64,000 bases of DNA from Herbidospora mongoliensis. Lineage in GTDB: Bacteria; Actinomycetota; Actinomycetes; Streptosporangiales; Streptosporangiaceae. Where the stretch lies: NCBI RefSeq assembly GCF_001570545.1, contig NZ_BBXD01000021.1, positions 186,001 through 250,000 on the forward strand, read 5' to 3'. Position 1 is the first letter of the stretch. Each line of letters opens with the position of its first letter. A model generated the notes under the pieces. It did no database searches, was not told where the DNA came from, and worked only from the letters and a program-made list of their open reading frames with translations. Shown here in pieces: positions 9,822 through 19,814 of the stretch. The position numbers and the translations under genes were made by a program.

Positions 9822-10598
9822 ATGTCCGAAGTGCCACGCCCTGACCTCGTGACCGGCGACGCCGTGGCGCTCGACGTGCCGCTCGCGCAGCTGCCGATCC
9901 GGGTGGTCGCGTTCCTGCTCGATCTCGTCGTGCAGATCGTGCTGCTGATCGCGGCGCTGCTGCTGATCGCCTTCGCCACCGGCGACATCGACGAGTCGCT
10001 GGCCACCGCGCTGGTCATCGTCTCCATCGTCGCGGTCGTGGTCGGCTACCCGGTGATCTTCGAGAGCCTGTCGCGCGGCCGCAGCCTCGGCAAGATGGCC
10101 CTCGGCCTGCGGGTGGTCTCCGACGACGGCGGGCCCGAGCGGTTCCGGCAGGCGTTCTTCCGCGGCCTGACGGCCGTCGTCGAGATCTACATGCTGACCG
10201 GCGCCCCGGCGGTGATCTGCTCTTTGATCAATCAGAAGGGCAAGCGCCTGGGCGACCTGTTCGGCGGCACGATCGTCATCTCCGAGCGCGCGCCGAAGGA
10301 CTTCGGCCCGCCGCCCGAGATGCCGCCGCAGCTCGCCGCCTGGGCCGCCACGCTGGAGCTGACCGGGCTCACCGACGACCTGGCCACGGTGGCGCGGCAG
10401 TATCTGACCCGCCTGCCGCAGCTCTCACCGGTCGCCGCCGACCAGATGGGTTACCGGATCGCCTCGCAGGTCTCCGCCCGGGTGCAACCGCCGCCCCCAC
10501 CAGGGGTTCCGCCCTACGCCTACCTGGCCGCCGTGCTGGCCGAACGCCGCCGCCGCGAGATCGCGAGGTTTAGCGGAAGACGCCAGGGGCAGTTGTGA
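9822..10598 (+). CDS. RDD family membrane protein
   Basis: A 258-residue protein. The RDD domain (about 25-150) shows LPIRVVAFLLDLVVQIVLLIAALLLIAF (family Arg and Asp positions), a second segment VIVSIVAVVVGYPVIFESLSRGRSLGKMALGLRVV, and a third near GAPAVICSLINQKGKRLGDLFGGTIVI. A C-terminal soluble tail of about 100 residues is Pro-rich (VQPPPPPGVPP). RDD proteins are membrane proteins of mixed or unknown roles. The gene diverges from the SpoIIM-like gene and ends before three hairpins. Confidence 0.9.
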   Translation: MSEVPRPDLVTGDAVALDVPLAQLPIRVVAFLLDLVVQIVLLIAALLLIAFATGDIDESLATALVIVSIVAVVVGYPVIFESLSRGRSLGKMALGLRVVSDDGGPERFRQAFFRGLTAVVEIYMLTGAPAVICSLINQKGKRLGDLFGGTIVISERAPKDFGPPPEMPPQLAAWAATLELTGLTDDLATVARQYLTRLPQLSPVAADQMGYRIASQVSARVQPPPPPGVPPYAYLAAVLAERRRREIARFSGRRQGQL

Positions 10599-10603
10599 CG
10601 AAC

Positions 10604-10624
10604 GCAGGCATGGGGCACGCCTGC
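10604..10624. terminator. Hairpin 1 downstream of the RDD gene
   Basis: GCAGGC (10604-10609) pairs with GCCTGC (10619-10624) around a nine-base loop, starting six bases after the RDD stop. There is no T tract, which is common in high-GC actinomycetes. Confidence 0.4.
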
Positions 10625-10633
10625 AGTGGGGTT

Positions 10634-10685
10634 GGGCGGGTACGTCCGGCGCGCAGAGGGAGAGGCGAACCGGTCGTACCCGCCC
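10634..10685. terminator. Hairpin 2, 11-bp perfect stem between convergent genes
   Basis: GGGCGGGTACG (10634-10644) pairs perfectly with CGTACCCGCCC (10675-10685) around a 30-base loop. It lies between the convergent RDD gene and the adenosylhomocysteinase-like gene and could end transcription from both sides. Confidence 0.6.
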
Positions 10686-10690
10686 GTCAT

Positions 10691-10724
10691 CTCGGCTCAG
10701 GTGACTGGCCTTGAACGAGCCGAG
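10691..10724. terminator. Hairpin 3 between convergent genes
   Basis: CTCGGCTC (10691-10698) pairs with GAGCCGAG (10717-10724) around an 18-base loop. It is the third hairpin in the 193-base convergent gap; the rest of the gap (to 10791) shows nothing I can name. Confidence 0.45.
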
Positions 10725-10791
10725 TGCTATGACCGTAGTACGACAACCCTGGGGTAGCCATGGGGTAATACATCCGTTTGTACGGAAATTG

Positions 10792-12024
10792 TCACGATCC
10801 TGTGCGCCAAGAGTGAAGATATGCCTCTTGGTCGGAAGTAAGCCCATCGATGGTGATCCCGGCCGCGGCCAGCTTCAGCCCCGCCACCCGCGCGTCGATC
10901 CCGTCGGGCACGTCGTAGACCCCCGGCTTGAGCGAGGCGTGTTCGGCCGCCAGCCACGCCACCGCGAGCGCCTGGGCGGAGAACGACATGTCCATCACCG
11001 CCGCCGGATGGCCCTCGGCCGCCGCCAGGTTCACCAGACGCCCCTCGGCCAGGAGCAGCAGCCGCCGGCCGTTCACCACGAACTCGTCGGTGTTGGGCCG
11101 CACCTGGTAGTGGACCTCGTCGGCCATCGACTCCAGGGCGCGCACGTCGATCTCGACGTCGAAGTGGCCCGCGTTGGCCAATATGGCGCCGTCCTTCATG
11201 AGAGCCAGGTGTTCGGCTCTGATCACGTCACGGTTCCCGGTGACCGTCACGAACACGTCGCCGATCTGGGCCGCCTCGGCCATCGTGGCCACGCCGTAGC
11301 CGTGGAGTGAGGCGTCGAGCGCCTTCACCGGGTCGATCTCGGTCACCACGACCCGCGCGCCCAGCCCCTTGGCCCGCTCGGCCACGCCCCGGCCGCAGTA
11401 GCCGAACCCGGCCACCACGACGGTCCGGCCCGCGAGCAGGGTGTTGGTGGCCCGCATGATGCCGTCCATCGTCGACTGGCCGGTGCCGTAGCGGTTGTCG
11501 AACATCCGTTTCGTACGGGTGTCGTTCACCGCCACCATCGGGAACTTGAGCGCACCCTCGGCGGCCATCTGGCGCAGCCGGATGATCCCGGTCGTGGTCT
11601 CCTCGCAGCCGCCCTTGACGATCAGGTCGGAGCGTTCGGTGTGCAGGATGTTGACCAGGTCGCAGCCGTCGTCGAGGACGATGTCGGGCCCGATGTCCAG
11701 CGCCCGGTGGATGTGCCGGTAGTAGGTGTCGCGGTCGACCCCCGCCCTGGCGTGCACGGCGATGCCGTAGTCGGCCAGGGCGGCGGCGACGTCGTCCTGT
11801 GTCGATAGGGGGTTGGAGGCGGCCAGCGCGATCTCCGCGCCGCCCGCCCGTAGCGCCCCCATCAGCACCGCCGTCTCGGCCGTGACGTGGAGACAGGCGG
11901 CGACCTTCAGCCCGTCGAGCGGGCGGTCGCCGCCGAAACCCGCGCCGATCGCGGTGAGCACCGGCATGGCGCGCGATGCCCACCCGATCCGGCGCTCACC
12001 GGCCTCGGACAGCGAGTAGTCCAT
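10792..12024 (-). CDS. Second adenosylhomocysteinase, archaeal/Thermotoga-like short form
   Basis: A 410-residue NAD-dependent hydrolase of the S-adenosylhomocysteine hydrolase superfamily. It has the substrate segments HVTAETAVLMGALRAGGAEIALAASNPLSTQDD and GGCEETTTGI, FDNRYGTGQS, and the NAD loop VVVAGFGYCGRGVAERAKGLGARV. It lacks the internal insertion and the C-terminal KPDHYRY tail of the bacterial type and instead ends EAYLHSWRTGS, as in archaeal/Thermotoga forms. Some archaeal members prefer S-inosylhomocysteine, so the substrate could differ from that of its neighbour. The ATG lies two bases after the sahH stop codon, so it is the second gene of a two-gene operon. Confidence 0.85.
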   Translation of the reverse strand: MDYSLSEAGERRIGWASRAMPVLTAIGAGFGGDRPLDGLKVAACLHVTAETAVLMGALRAGGAEIALAASNPLSTQDDVAAALADYGIAVHARAGVDRDTYYRHIHRALDIGPDIVLDDGCDLVNILHTERSDLIVKGGCEETTTGIIRLRQMAAEGALKFPMVAVNDTRTKRMFDNRYGTGQSTMDGIMRATNTLLAGRTVVVAGFGYCGRGVAERAKGLGARVVVTEIDPVKALDASLHGYGVATMAEAAQIGDVFVTVTGNRDVIRAEHLALMKDGAILANAGHFDVEIDVRALESMADEVHYQVRPNTDEFVVNGRRLLLLAEGRLVNLAAAEGHPAAVMDMSFSAQALAVAWLAAEHASLKPGVYDVPDGIDARVAGLKLAAAGITIDGLTSDQEAYLHSWRTGS

Positions 12025-12026
12025 GA

Positions 12027-13457
<1,431 letters not shown>

Positions 13458-13563
13458 CTTGGGGTGTCCCCTCTCGTAGCGTCCTCTGCCACTTTAGGGG
13501 CGACCGGCGGTCAGAGACCCCATCAAGAGGCGGAACCTGACACAAGAATGTGAGAATAGGTTC

Positions 13564-13896
13564 ATGCGCATCACGGAGGCCGCCGCGAGGCTCGGAATGT
13601 CGCCCAGAATGCTGCGATATCGGGAGGCCCTCGGGCTGCTTCCCCCGGTTCGCGACCAGGGTTCCCACCGCCGGTTCGGCGAGGAGGAGCTCGCCGCCGT
13701 CACCCAGGCGCTGTCACTGGAGAAGCGGTTCGACGTCGCGCCCGGCGAGCTCGCCTTCGCGCTGCGGGCGCTGTCGGAACCCGCCGTCGCCCAGGCCGTG
13801 AGAGACCTGGGCGTGCGGATCGGGCGCATCCAGGCGCCCCGCAGGGCGCTGGACTTCGAGAAGGAGAAGGCGCTACGCCTGCTGCGCGGGCGCTGA
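13564..13896 (+). CDS. MerR-type transcriptional regulator, short
   Basis: A 110-residue protein with an N-terminal MerR helix-turn-helix (MRITEAAARLGMSPRMLRYREALGLLPPVR, then SHRRFGEEEL) and a short helical C-terminus. It has no cysteine, so metal or thiol sensing by cysteines is excluded, and it is shorter than effector-binding MerR proteins. It diverges from sahH across 106 bases, so it may control that promoter, and its last 24 bases overlap the end of the convergent cation efflux gene. The ligand is unknown. Confidence 0.8.
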   Translation: MRITEAAARLGMSPRMLRYREALGLLPPVRDQGSHRRFGEEELAAVTQALSLEKRFDVAPGELAFALRALSEPAVAQAVRDLGVRIGRIQAPRRALDFEKEKALRLLRGR

Positions 13897-14811
13897 GGGG
13901 GTCGACGACTCGATGGCCGGTTCGAGGTAGATGATCCGGGCGATCGGCACGGCCGCGCGGATGCGCTGCTCGGCCTCGTCGATGCCCCGGGCCACCTCGG
14001 CGGCGGTGTCGTCGTGCTGGACCGCGATCTTGGCGGCCACGAGCAGCTCTTCCGGGCCCACGTGGAGGGTGCGCATGTGGATGACCCGGGTCACCTCGGG
14101 CGCGCTCTCCAGTGCCTCGCGGATCTGCGCGTCGACCTCGGGGCCGGCGCTCTCACCGATCAGAAGCGACTTTGTCTCGATCGCCAGGATGATCGCGATG
14201 GCGCCGAGCAGGACACCGATCATGATCGTGCCGATGCCGTCCCAGATGGGCTCGCCGGTGACGACGGCCATGGTCACGCCGAAGAGGGCGAAGATCAGGC
14301 CGAGCAGCGCGCCGAGGTCTTCGAGCACGATGACGGGCAGTTCGGGCGACTTCGACCGGCGGATGAACTGCCACCACGTCAGGTTGCCCTTGTGCGGCAG
14401 CGACTCCTTGATGGCGGTGCGGAACGAGAACGCCTCGGCGATGATCGCGAAGATCAGCACGCCGAACGCCCACTGCGGGGTGGTGAGGGCCTCGGGCGCC
14501 TGGATCTTGTGGATGCCCTCGTAGAGCGAGAACAGCGCGCCGATCGTGAACAGCACGACCGCCACCACGAACGAGTAGAAGTAGCGCTCCCGGCCGTAGC
14601 CGAACGGGTGCTGCTCGGTGCGCTCGCGGGCGGCGCGCTTGCCGCCCAGCAGCAGCAACGCCTGGTTGCCCGAGTCGGCCACCGAGTGGACCGCCTCGGC
14701 GATCATGGACGACGATCCGGTGAAAAGGAAGGCGACGAACTTCGCCACGGCGATCGACAAGTTGGCGACCAACGCCGCGACGATCGCCTTCGTTCCGCCA
14801 CTGGCGCTCAC
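13873..14811 (-). CDS. Cation diffusion facilitator family transporter
   Basis: A 312-residue membrane protein, probably exporting Zn2+ or a similar divalent ion. The first metal-site helix reads MIAEAVHSVADSGNQ (His42, Asp46), with the family's GKRAARERTEQHPFGYGRERYFYSFVVAVVLF after it; a second acidic helix is VLEDLGALLGLIFAL. The C-terminal cytoplasmic domain includes RVIHMRTLHVGPEELLVAAKIAV. Segments after LPHKGNLTWWQFIRRSKSPELPVI resemble the longer CDF branch. The GTG start is preceded by GGAG at seven bases. Its 3' end overlaps the MerR gene. Confidence 0.92.
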   Translation of the reverse strand: MSASGGTKAIVAALVANLSIAVAKFVAFLFTGSSSMIAEAVHSVADSGNQALLLLGGKRAARERTEQHPFGYGRERYFYSFVVAVVLFTIGALFSLYEGIHKIQAPEALTTPQWAFGVLIFAIIAEAFSFRTAIKESLPHKGNLTWWQFIRRSKSPELPVIVLEDLGALLGLIFALFGVTMAVVTGEPIWDGIGTIMIGVLLGAIAIILAIETKSLLIGESAGPEVDAQIREALESAPEVTRVIHMRTLHVGPEELLVAAKIAVQHDDTAAEVARGIDEAEQRIRAAVPIARIIYLEPAIESSTPSAPAQQA

Positions 14812-14844
14812 GATGACACTCCTAGGATTTCGGCCGGGAAGATC

Positions 14845-15954
14845 TTAATGGGCAATTCTGGCCTTCATTTCCCGGACCGCGCTGACAGGAGTGGGATCGA
14901 TTCCATAACCAAGTGCCAGATAGACGCTCGCGAAGTCGGCCAGCCCGATCAGCGTCGCCAGCCGTTCAAGCGGGTGTCGCCCCTCGGCCATCAGCTCGGA
15001 CACCCGCACGTCACGGTTCTCGGCCAGCCGGACCGTGGTGCTGCGGGTGCGGACCTCGCGCTCGTCTTCGTCGATGTCGCGGAGCACGAACAGCCGCAGC
15101 TGACGGCTCTGCGCGTCGGCGAAGATGTCCCGCTCGGCGAGCGGGCCGTCGAAGGCGGCCACCTGGTTGTGGGCCGCCTCGGGCAGCTCGCCGAAGATCG
15201 CCGGGTATTTGGCGTTCTCGTAGAGCTGGTGGACCAGCCGGCGGGCGGCGACGATCGCCAGCGCCGAGGAGCCCCACACCATCGGCACCGACTCGGCCAG
15301 CTCCATCGCCAGCGTCTTGCCGGGGTTGATGAACGTGTCGCTCGACGGACGGCACCGGTGGGCGACGTCTTCCAGCAGGGTGGCGGTGGCTTCGTACACC
15401 GGCTCGGGGACGTCGGCCAGACCCAGCGACGACGCCGCCACGATGAGCGGGACCGTCAGCGCCCACAGCGCGGCGCGGGCGTGCCCGCTCCCGGTCTCGA
15501 CCGGGACGAACGGCGCCCCGCGCTGCGTGCAGAGCGACTGGAGCGGCGAGCCGGGGCGGCCGACCCCGACGAGGCCGCAGCCGCGCCGGGCCGCCTCCCA
15601 GGCCAGGCCGAGGGTCTCCTCGGTGGACCCTGAGGCGGACACGGCGAACACCAGGTCGTTGGCACCGATCCAGCCGGGCAGCCGGTGACCGCTCGCGGTC
15701 GTGACGGGGATCGGTGCTCCGTTGCCGCAGATCGCCTTGAGGATCTCCCCTGCGACGCCGCTGACGCCCATGCCGAGCGTCACGATCGCCCGGGGGCGCC
15801 CTTCGGCGGCCACCGCCGCCACGCCCGCCTCGGTGGCCAGCCGGCGCCCGGTGCGGATGTGGGCGGCCGCCGAGGCGACGGCGGGAAGCATGCCCGAGGG
15901 ATCGGCCGCGACCAGGTGGCCCTGGTCGTCGAGCAGCTCAGGCTCCCAGATCAT
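14845..15954 (-). CDS. SIS-domain phosphosugar isomerase (bifunctional phosphoglucose/phosphomannose isomerase type)
   Basis: A 369-residue protein starting [21 protein letters not shown]. Two SIS folds are visible: residues about 40-200 ([41 protein letters not shown]) and a C-terminal half with [44 protein letters not shown], whose Glu/His positions are typical of the phosphoglucose/phosphomannose isomerase group. It would interconvert fructose-6-P and mannose-6-P or glucose-6-P, feeding ManB. The ATG overlaps the Trm112-like stop as ATGA. The M. tuberculosis equivalent would be Rv3256c. Confidence 0.85.
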   Translation of the reverse strand: MIWEPELLDDQGHLVAADPSGMLPAVASAAAHIRTGRRLATEAGVAAVAAEGRPRAIVTLGMGVSGVAGEILKAICGNGAPIPVTTASGHRLPGWIGANDLVFAVSASGSTEETLGLAWEAARRGCGLVGVGRPGSPLQSLCTQRGAPFVPVETGSGHARAALWALTVPLIVAASSLGLADVPEPVYEATATLLEDVAHRCRPSSDTFINPGKTLAMELAESVPMVWGSSALAIVAARRLVHQLYENAKYPAIFGELPEAAHNQVAAFDGPLAERDIFADAQSRQLRLFVLRDIDEDEREVRTRSTTVRLAENRDVRVSELMAEGRHPLERLATLIGLADFASVYLALGYGIDPTPVSAVREMKARIAH

Positions 15955-16118
15955 GCCTTCCGTGCCTCGTCGACCAGCAGCACGGGAATGTCGTCGCGGA
16001 CCGGGTAGACCAGGCCGCAGCTCTCGGAGGTGCAGGCCAGCTCGTCGGCCTCGGCCCGGAGCGGGGACTTGCACGCCGGGCAGGCCAGGATCTCCAGCAG
16101 CCAGTCGTCGATCTTCAA
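15951..16118 (-). CDS. Trm112-like small zinc protein
   Basis: A 55-residue protein ([21 protein letters not shown]...). Four cysteines at 13, 16, 29 and 34 form a likely zinc site, and the tail [19 protein letters not shown] is the Trm112/UPF0434 signature. In other systems Trm112 activates methyltransferases; the bacterial role is not settled. I chose a TTG start at 16118 because TTG overlaps the manB TGA (TTGA) and is preceded by GAGGGG. The longer upstream reading lies inside manB and has no family match. Its stop overlaps the next gene. Confidence 0.88.
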   Translation of the reverse strand: MKIDDWLLEILACPACKSPLRAEADELACTSESCGLVYPVRDDIPVLLVDEARKA

Positions 16119-17467
16119 ACCCCTCGAACCTCTCTCAGAACGTCGTCGCGCACGGCCGCCATGGTCACCTCGTCGTCGCCCTCGGCGTTGAGCCGGAGCA
16201 GCGGTTCGGTGTTGGACGGGCGCAGGTTGAACCACCAGGTCGGACCGGTGACGGTCAGGCCGTCCAGCTCATCGAAGGTAACACCCTCGCGGGACCCGAA
16301 GACCTCGCGGACCTTGGCGGTCGCGGCGGCCTGGTCGGCCACCGTGCTGTTGATCTCGCCGGAGGCGGCGTAGCGCGCGTAGGCGGCCAGCACCTCCGAC
16401 AACGGGCGGTCCTGCTCGCCGAGGGCGGCCAGCACATGGAGGGCGGCCAGCATGCCCGAGTCGGCGTACCAGAAGTCGCGGAAGTAGTAGTGGGCCGAGT
16501 GCTCACCGCCGAAGACGGCGCCCGCGCGGGCCATCTCGGCCTTGATGAAGGAGTGGCCGACGCGGGTGCGGACCGGCACCCCGCCGCTCTCCTTGATGAT
16601 CTCGGGGACGCCGCGCGAGGTGATCAGGTTGTGGATGATCGTGGCCCCGGGGTGCTTGGCCAGCTCGCGGGCGGCCACCAGCGCGGTGATCGTCGACGGG
16701 GAGACCGAGCCACCCTTCTCGTCGATCACCCAGCAGCGGTCGGCGTCGCCGTCGAAAGCGATGCCGATGTCGGCGCCGTGCTCCAGAACCGCTCGTTGCA
16801 GGTCGACCAGGTTGGCCGGCTCGATCGGGTTGGCCTCGTGGTTGGGGAACGAGCCGTCGAGCTCGAAGAAGAGCGGCACGAGGTCGATCGGCAGCCCGGC
16901 GAACACCTCGGGCACGGTGTGCCCGCCCATGCCGTTGCCGGCGTCGACGACGACCTTCAGCGGCCGGATGGCCGACAGGTCGACGAGCGACTTCAGGTGG
17001 TCGGAGTAGCCCGTCAGCATGTCTTGCGTGGTGACGGAGCCGGTCGGGTCGGACACCGACGCCCCGAGCAGCCCGGACGCGCGGTCGCGGATCTCGAGCA
17101 TGCCGGTCTCGGACCCGATGGGAATCGCCCCGGCCCGGCACATCTTCATGCCGTTGTACTGCGCCGGGTTGTGGCTGGCGGTGAACATGACGCCCGGCAG
17201 GTCGAGGCTGCCGCTGGCGTAGTAGAGCAGGTCGGTGGAGCCCAGCCCGGCGTTGATCACGTCGGCGCCCCGGGAGGTCGCGCCGCGCGCGAAGGCCTCA
17301 GCCAGCGGGACGGAGGACTCCCGCATGTCATGGGCGATCACGATGCGATCGCCTCCCACCACCTCCGCGAAGGCCGCTCCGACGGCCTCGGCGATCTCCT
17401 CATCGAACTCGTCCGGTACGACACCCCGAACGTCATACGCCTTGAAGATCTTGGCGATGTCGCCCAA
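16115..17467 (-). CDS. manB: Phosphomannomutase/phosphoglucomutase
   Basis: A 450-residue hexose-phosphate mutase that converts mannose-6-P to mannose-1-P for GDP-mannose synthesis. The N-terminus [18 protein letters not shown], the catalytic phosphoserine loop [11 protein letters not shown] (Ser98), the Mg2+ loop [10 protein letters not shown], the sugar loop [12 protein letters not shown] and the C-terminal phosphate-binding [15 protein letters not shown] are all present. The start is TTG at 17467 with GGGG five bases upstream. It is the first gene of manB, Trm112-like, SIS isomerase, with overlapping stops and starts. Confidence 0.95.
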   Translation of the reverse strand: MGDIAKIFKAYDVRGVVPDEFDEEIAEAVGAAFAEVVGGDRIVIAHDMRESSVPLAEAFARGATSRGADVINAGLGSTDLLYYASGSLDLPGVMFTASHNPAQYNGMKMCRAGAIPIGSETGMLEIRDRASGLLGASVSDPTGSVTTQDMLTGYSDHLKSLVDLSAIRPLKVVVDAGNGMGGHTVPEVFAGLPIDLVPLFFELDGSFPNHEANPIEPANLVDLQRAVLEHGADIGIAFDGDADRCWVIDEKGGSVSPSTITALVAARELAKHPGATIIHNLITSRGVPEIIKESGGVPVRTRVGHSFIKAEMARAGAVFGGEHSAHYYFRDFWYADSGMLAALHVLAALGEQDRPLSEVLAAYARYAASGEINSTVADQAAATAKVREVFGSREGVTFDELDGLTVTGPTWWFNLRPSNTEPLLRLNAEGDDEVTMAAVRDDVLREVRGV

Positions 17468-17524
17468 TTCCGCCCCTATATGTCGCAGATCCCTAGGATT
17501 CGCAGCCTAGTGGGGCGCGCGCCT

Positions 17525-17881
17525 TCAGCGGTCGCGATTGGACTTCAGGACCCGGAGGTGACCCCGGCGGCCGACTTCCACGGCCTGCCCCGTCGGTTCG
17601 CCCGGCGCGGGCGCCGGACGGGCCGCCTCGCGGACGGCGTTGGCCAGGGCTTCGAGGTCGTCGCCGGAAGGGGCACCCGGCTCGTAGGGCAGCCGGACGA
17701 CCTCCCAGCCTCGGGGCGCGGTGAGCCGCTCTGCGTGCTCCGCGCACAGGTCATAGCAGTGCGGCTCGACGTACGTCGCCAGGGGGCCAAGAACCGCGGT
17801 CGAGTCGGCGTAAACGTACGTGAGTGTGAAGACGGCAGGCTGCCTGCAGGCGGTACGGGAACAGCTGCGGACGGGGCTCAC
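17525..17881 (-). CDS. DUF3499 family protein
   Basis: About 118 residues (VSPVRSCSRTACRQPAVFTLTYVYADSTAVLGPLATY...). Cysteines in CSRTAC and HCYDLCAEH form a probable zinc-binding pair of knuckles, followed by ERLTAPRGWEVVRLPYEPG, the conserved core of the actinobacterial DUF3499 family (Rv3258c-type). The C-terminal part is low-complexity. I chose GTG at 17881; an upstream start at 17920 would add 13 residues with no obvious ribosome-binding site. Function is unknown. Confidence 0.85.
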   Translation of the reverse strand: MSPVRSCSRTACRQPAVFTLTYVYADSTAVLGPLATYVEPHCYDLCAEHAERLTAPRGWEVVRLPYEPGAPSGDDLEALANAVREAARPAPAPGEPTGQAVEVGRRGHLRVLKSNRDR

Positions 17882-17985
17882 GGAGGGACCGTATCCGGTT
17901 GGCCCGCACAATGCCACCACCCCGCCCCTCTTAACGAGCGTGTCGCCACAATCCGGACACGGGCCGGGACCTCTAAGCTGACCTG

Positions 17986-18411
17986 ATGACTCCTCGACGG
18001 CGGGACCGCCACGGACGGGGCATGCGGGGGCCGCTGGCGCCCCCTCACGTGCCGATCGCCAAGTCGCGTGGCGAGCGGTTCGACGACCTCGTGCTCGACG
18101 CCGTCGACCGGCTGCGCGTCCGGTGGTCCAAGGAGCTCGCGTCGGTCGACTTCGGCGTCGAGGAGGTGCCCCCGGTCGCCGAGCTCATCGACGGACCGGC
18201 GCGGCTGACCTCCGACCCGATCCCGTTCGGCCGGGCCGAACCCTCGGTGCGCGGCGAGCCGGCGATGGTCGTGGTCTACCGGCGCCCGCTGGAGGCCCGC
18301 GCCCGCGACCGCGAGAGCCTGGCGGCCCTGGTGCACACCGTGGTCGTCGAGCAGGTCTCCACGCTCCTGGGGCTCACCCCCGAACAGGTCGACCCCGGCT
18401 ACGACGAATAG
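17986..18411 (+). CDS. Metallopeptidase-family (DUF1025-like) protein with degenerate active site
   Basis: A 141-residue protein. After a basic N-terminus, FDDLVLDAVDRLRVRW and FGVEEVPPVAELIDG match the small zincin-like family found next to WhiB2 and DUF3499 in actinobacteria. The family's catalytic HExxH position appears as VVVEQVSTLLG, so both histidines are missing here, and peptidase activity is doubtful. It ends LTPEQVDPGYDE. Its last 13 bases overlap the convergent DUF5719 gene. Confidence 0.82.
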   Translation: MTPRRRDRHGRGMRGPLAPPHVPIAKSRGERFDDLVLDAVDRLRVRWSKELASVDFGVEEVPPVAELIDGPARLTSDPIPFGRAEPSVRGEPAMVVVYRRPLEARARDRESLAALVHTVVVEQVSTLLGLTPEQVDPGYDE

Positions 18412-19814
18412 GGCGGCAGAACGATCGAGGGCGCTTCGCCGGCCTTCGGCACGAGCGTCCAGGTGCGGGCCACGGCCAGCGGCTGCGCGGTGACGAACTG
18501 GCCGCCGGAGGTCCGCTCCTCCATCACCCGGCCGCCGTAGACGGGGCCGGAGCCCGGCTTCGGCGTGACGACCACGCTGAAGCCCTTGGCCGATCCCTTC
18601 AGAATGATCTCTTTGGTACGTTGCGCCGGGATCTCCACCTCGATCGGCGCCGGCGCCTCCCCCTCGCGCGGCAGCAGCGTCACGGTGACGGCGGCGGCCT
18701 TGTCCGGCGCGCTGAGGATCAGGCGTGAGGTGACGGCCTTGGTCGACCGGGCGTCGGCGACGACGCTGCCGAGGTCGATCGAGGGCGCCCCGGCGGTGTA
18801 GGCGACGTCGGTCCTGCTCCCGGTGCCGACGATCTTCAGCCCGGCGACCACGGGGATCTCCGAGGTCAGCACGATCGCGGCGGGCTGGCCGGTCACCCCG
18901 GTCGACAGGTCGACGGTGACGACAGAACCGGCGGGCACCTCGACGTCCTCGCGGTTCTCCAGGGCGTAGGAGCCGTCCTTCAGCACGGCCTTGATCTGGA
19001 CGACGGCGTCCTGGTCGCCGGGGGCGGCGACGTAGAGCTCGCGGCGTCCGGCGCTGCCCGGCACGCCCGGCACCACGACGCGCTTGGCGGGTTCGGTGGT
19101 CTGCGGGAGCCAGTCGACGCCCTCGGGCGTGGTCGCCTCGACGGCGGCCGCGACCCTGCCCCGGCCGGTCGACACGTTCAGGGCCATGATCAGCGGCGAC
19201 GGGGCGACCTTCTTGAGGTCGACGGTACGGTGCTCGCCCGGCTTGAGGATCAGGCCGTTCGCCCGCTCGGCGATGACCTGGCCCTCGCCCGAGTAGACGA
19301 CGAGCGCCACGTCGGCCGGGGCCGACTCGACGTTGGCCAGGTGGAGCCTGATGTCACCGGCCGCCGGGCCCGGCCCGACGAACCAGGCGTCCGCGCCCGG
19401 GTCGACGCAGCGCACCCCCGACAGACCCCTGGCCTCGCCCGACAGGGCGCGCCGGGTCTGGGCGGCCTCAAGGCCCGTGGCCATCGCGCCGGTGGCGTGC
19501 ACCTGGACCGGGTCGGTGCCGGCGGGCAGGGTCTTCTGCCAGAGCTTGCCGGGCTCGTCCATGGTGACCGGCTTGCCGCCGTCTTCGATGAGGGTCTGGC
19601 CCCCTCCGGCGTTCGGCGGGGTGACGGCGGTGACCATGGCGCCGCCGGGGTCGGGACAGACCGTGGAGACGGCCGCGATGGGCGTCTTCACCGGTTCGGC
19701 CTTCACGGGGGCGACGGGGGCCGGGCGGGTGGCGTACGCGACGCCGTAGACGGCGACCAGGGCGATCAGCACCAGGGCCAGCATGCCGAACCGGTTCTCG
19801 ATGAGCCGCCTCAC
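18399..19814 (-). CDS. DUF5719 family membrane-anchored protein
   Basis: A 471-residue protein with one N-terminal membrane segment (FGMLALVLIALVAVYGVAYA) and a long extracytoplasmic region rich in beta-strand-like stretches (VALVVYSGEGQVIAERANGLILKPGEHRTVDL; GSVVTVDLSTGVTGQPAAIVLTSEIPVVAGL). It matches the actinobacterial DUF5719 group encoded beside the large glycosyltransferase near WhiB2. GTG overlaps the glycosyltransferase TGA, so the two are co-translated. A role with that enzyme at the outer membrane face is inference. Confidence 0.83.
   Translation of the reverse strand: MRRLIENRFGMLALVLIALVAVYGVAYATRPAPVAPVKAEPVKTPIAAVSTVCPDPGGAMVTAVTPPNAGGGQTLIEDGGKPVTMDEPGKLWQKTLPAGTDPVQVHATGAMATGLEAAQTRRALSGEARGLSGVRCVDPGADAWFVGPGPAAGDIRLHLANVESAPADVALVVYSGEGQVIAERANGLILKPGEHRTVDLKKVAPSPLIMALNVSTGRGRVAAAVEATTPEGVDWLPQTTEPAKRVVVPGVPGSAGRRELYVAAPGDQDAVVQIKAVLKDGSYALENREDVEVPAGSVVTVDLSTGVTGQPAAIVLTSEIPVVAGLKIVGTGSRTDVAYTAGAPSIDLGSVVADARSTKAVTSRLILSAPDKAAAVTVTLLPREGEAPAPIEVEIPAQRTKEIILKGSAKGFSVVVTPKPGSGPVYGGRVMEERTSGGQFVTAQPLAVARTWTLVPKAGEAPSIVLPPYSS

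Noticed and set aside
13458-13563. Possible SAH or SAM riboswitch upstream of sahH
   Set aside because: I could not find a convincing pseudoknot or the conserved core; a covariance-model search would be needed to reconsider.
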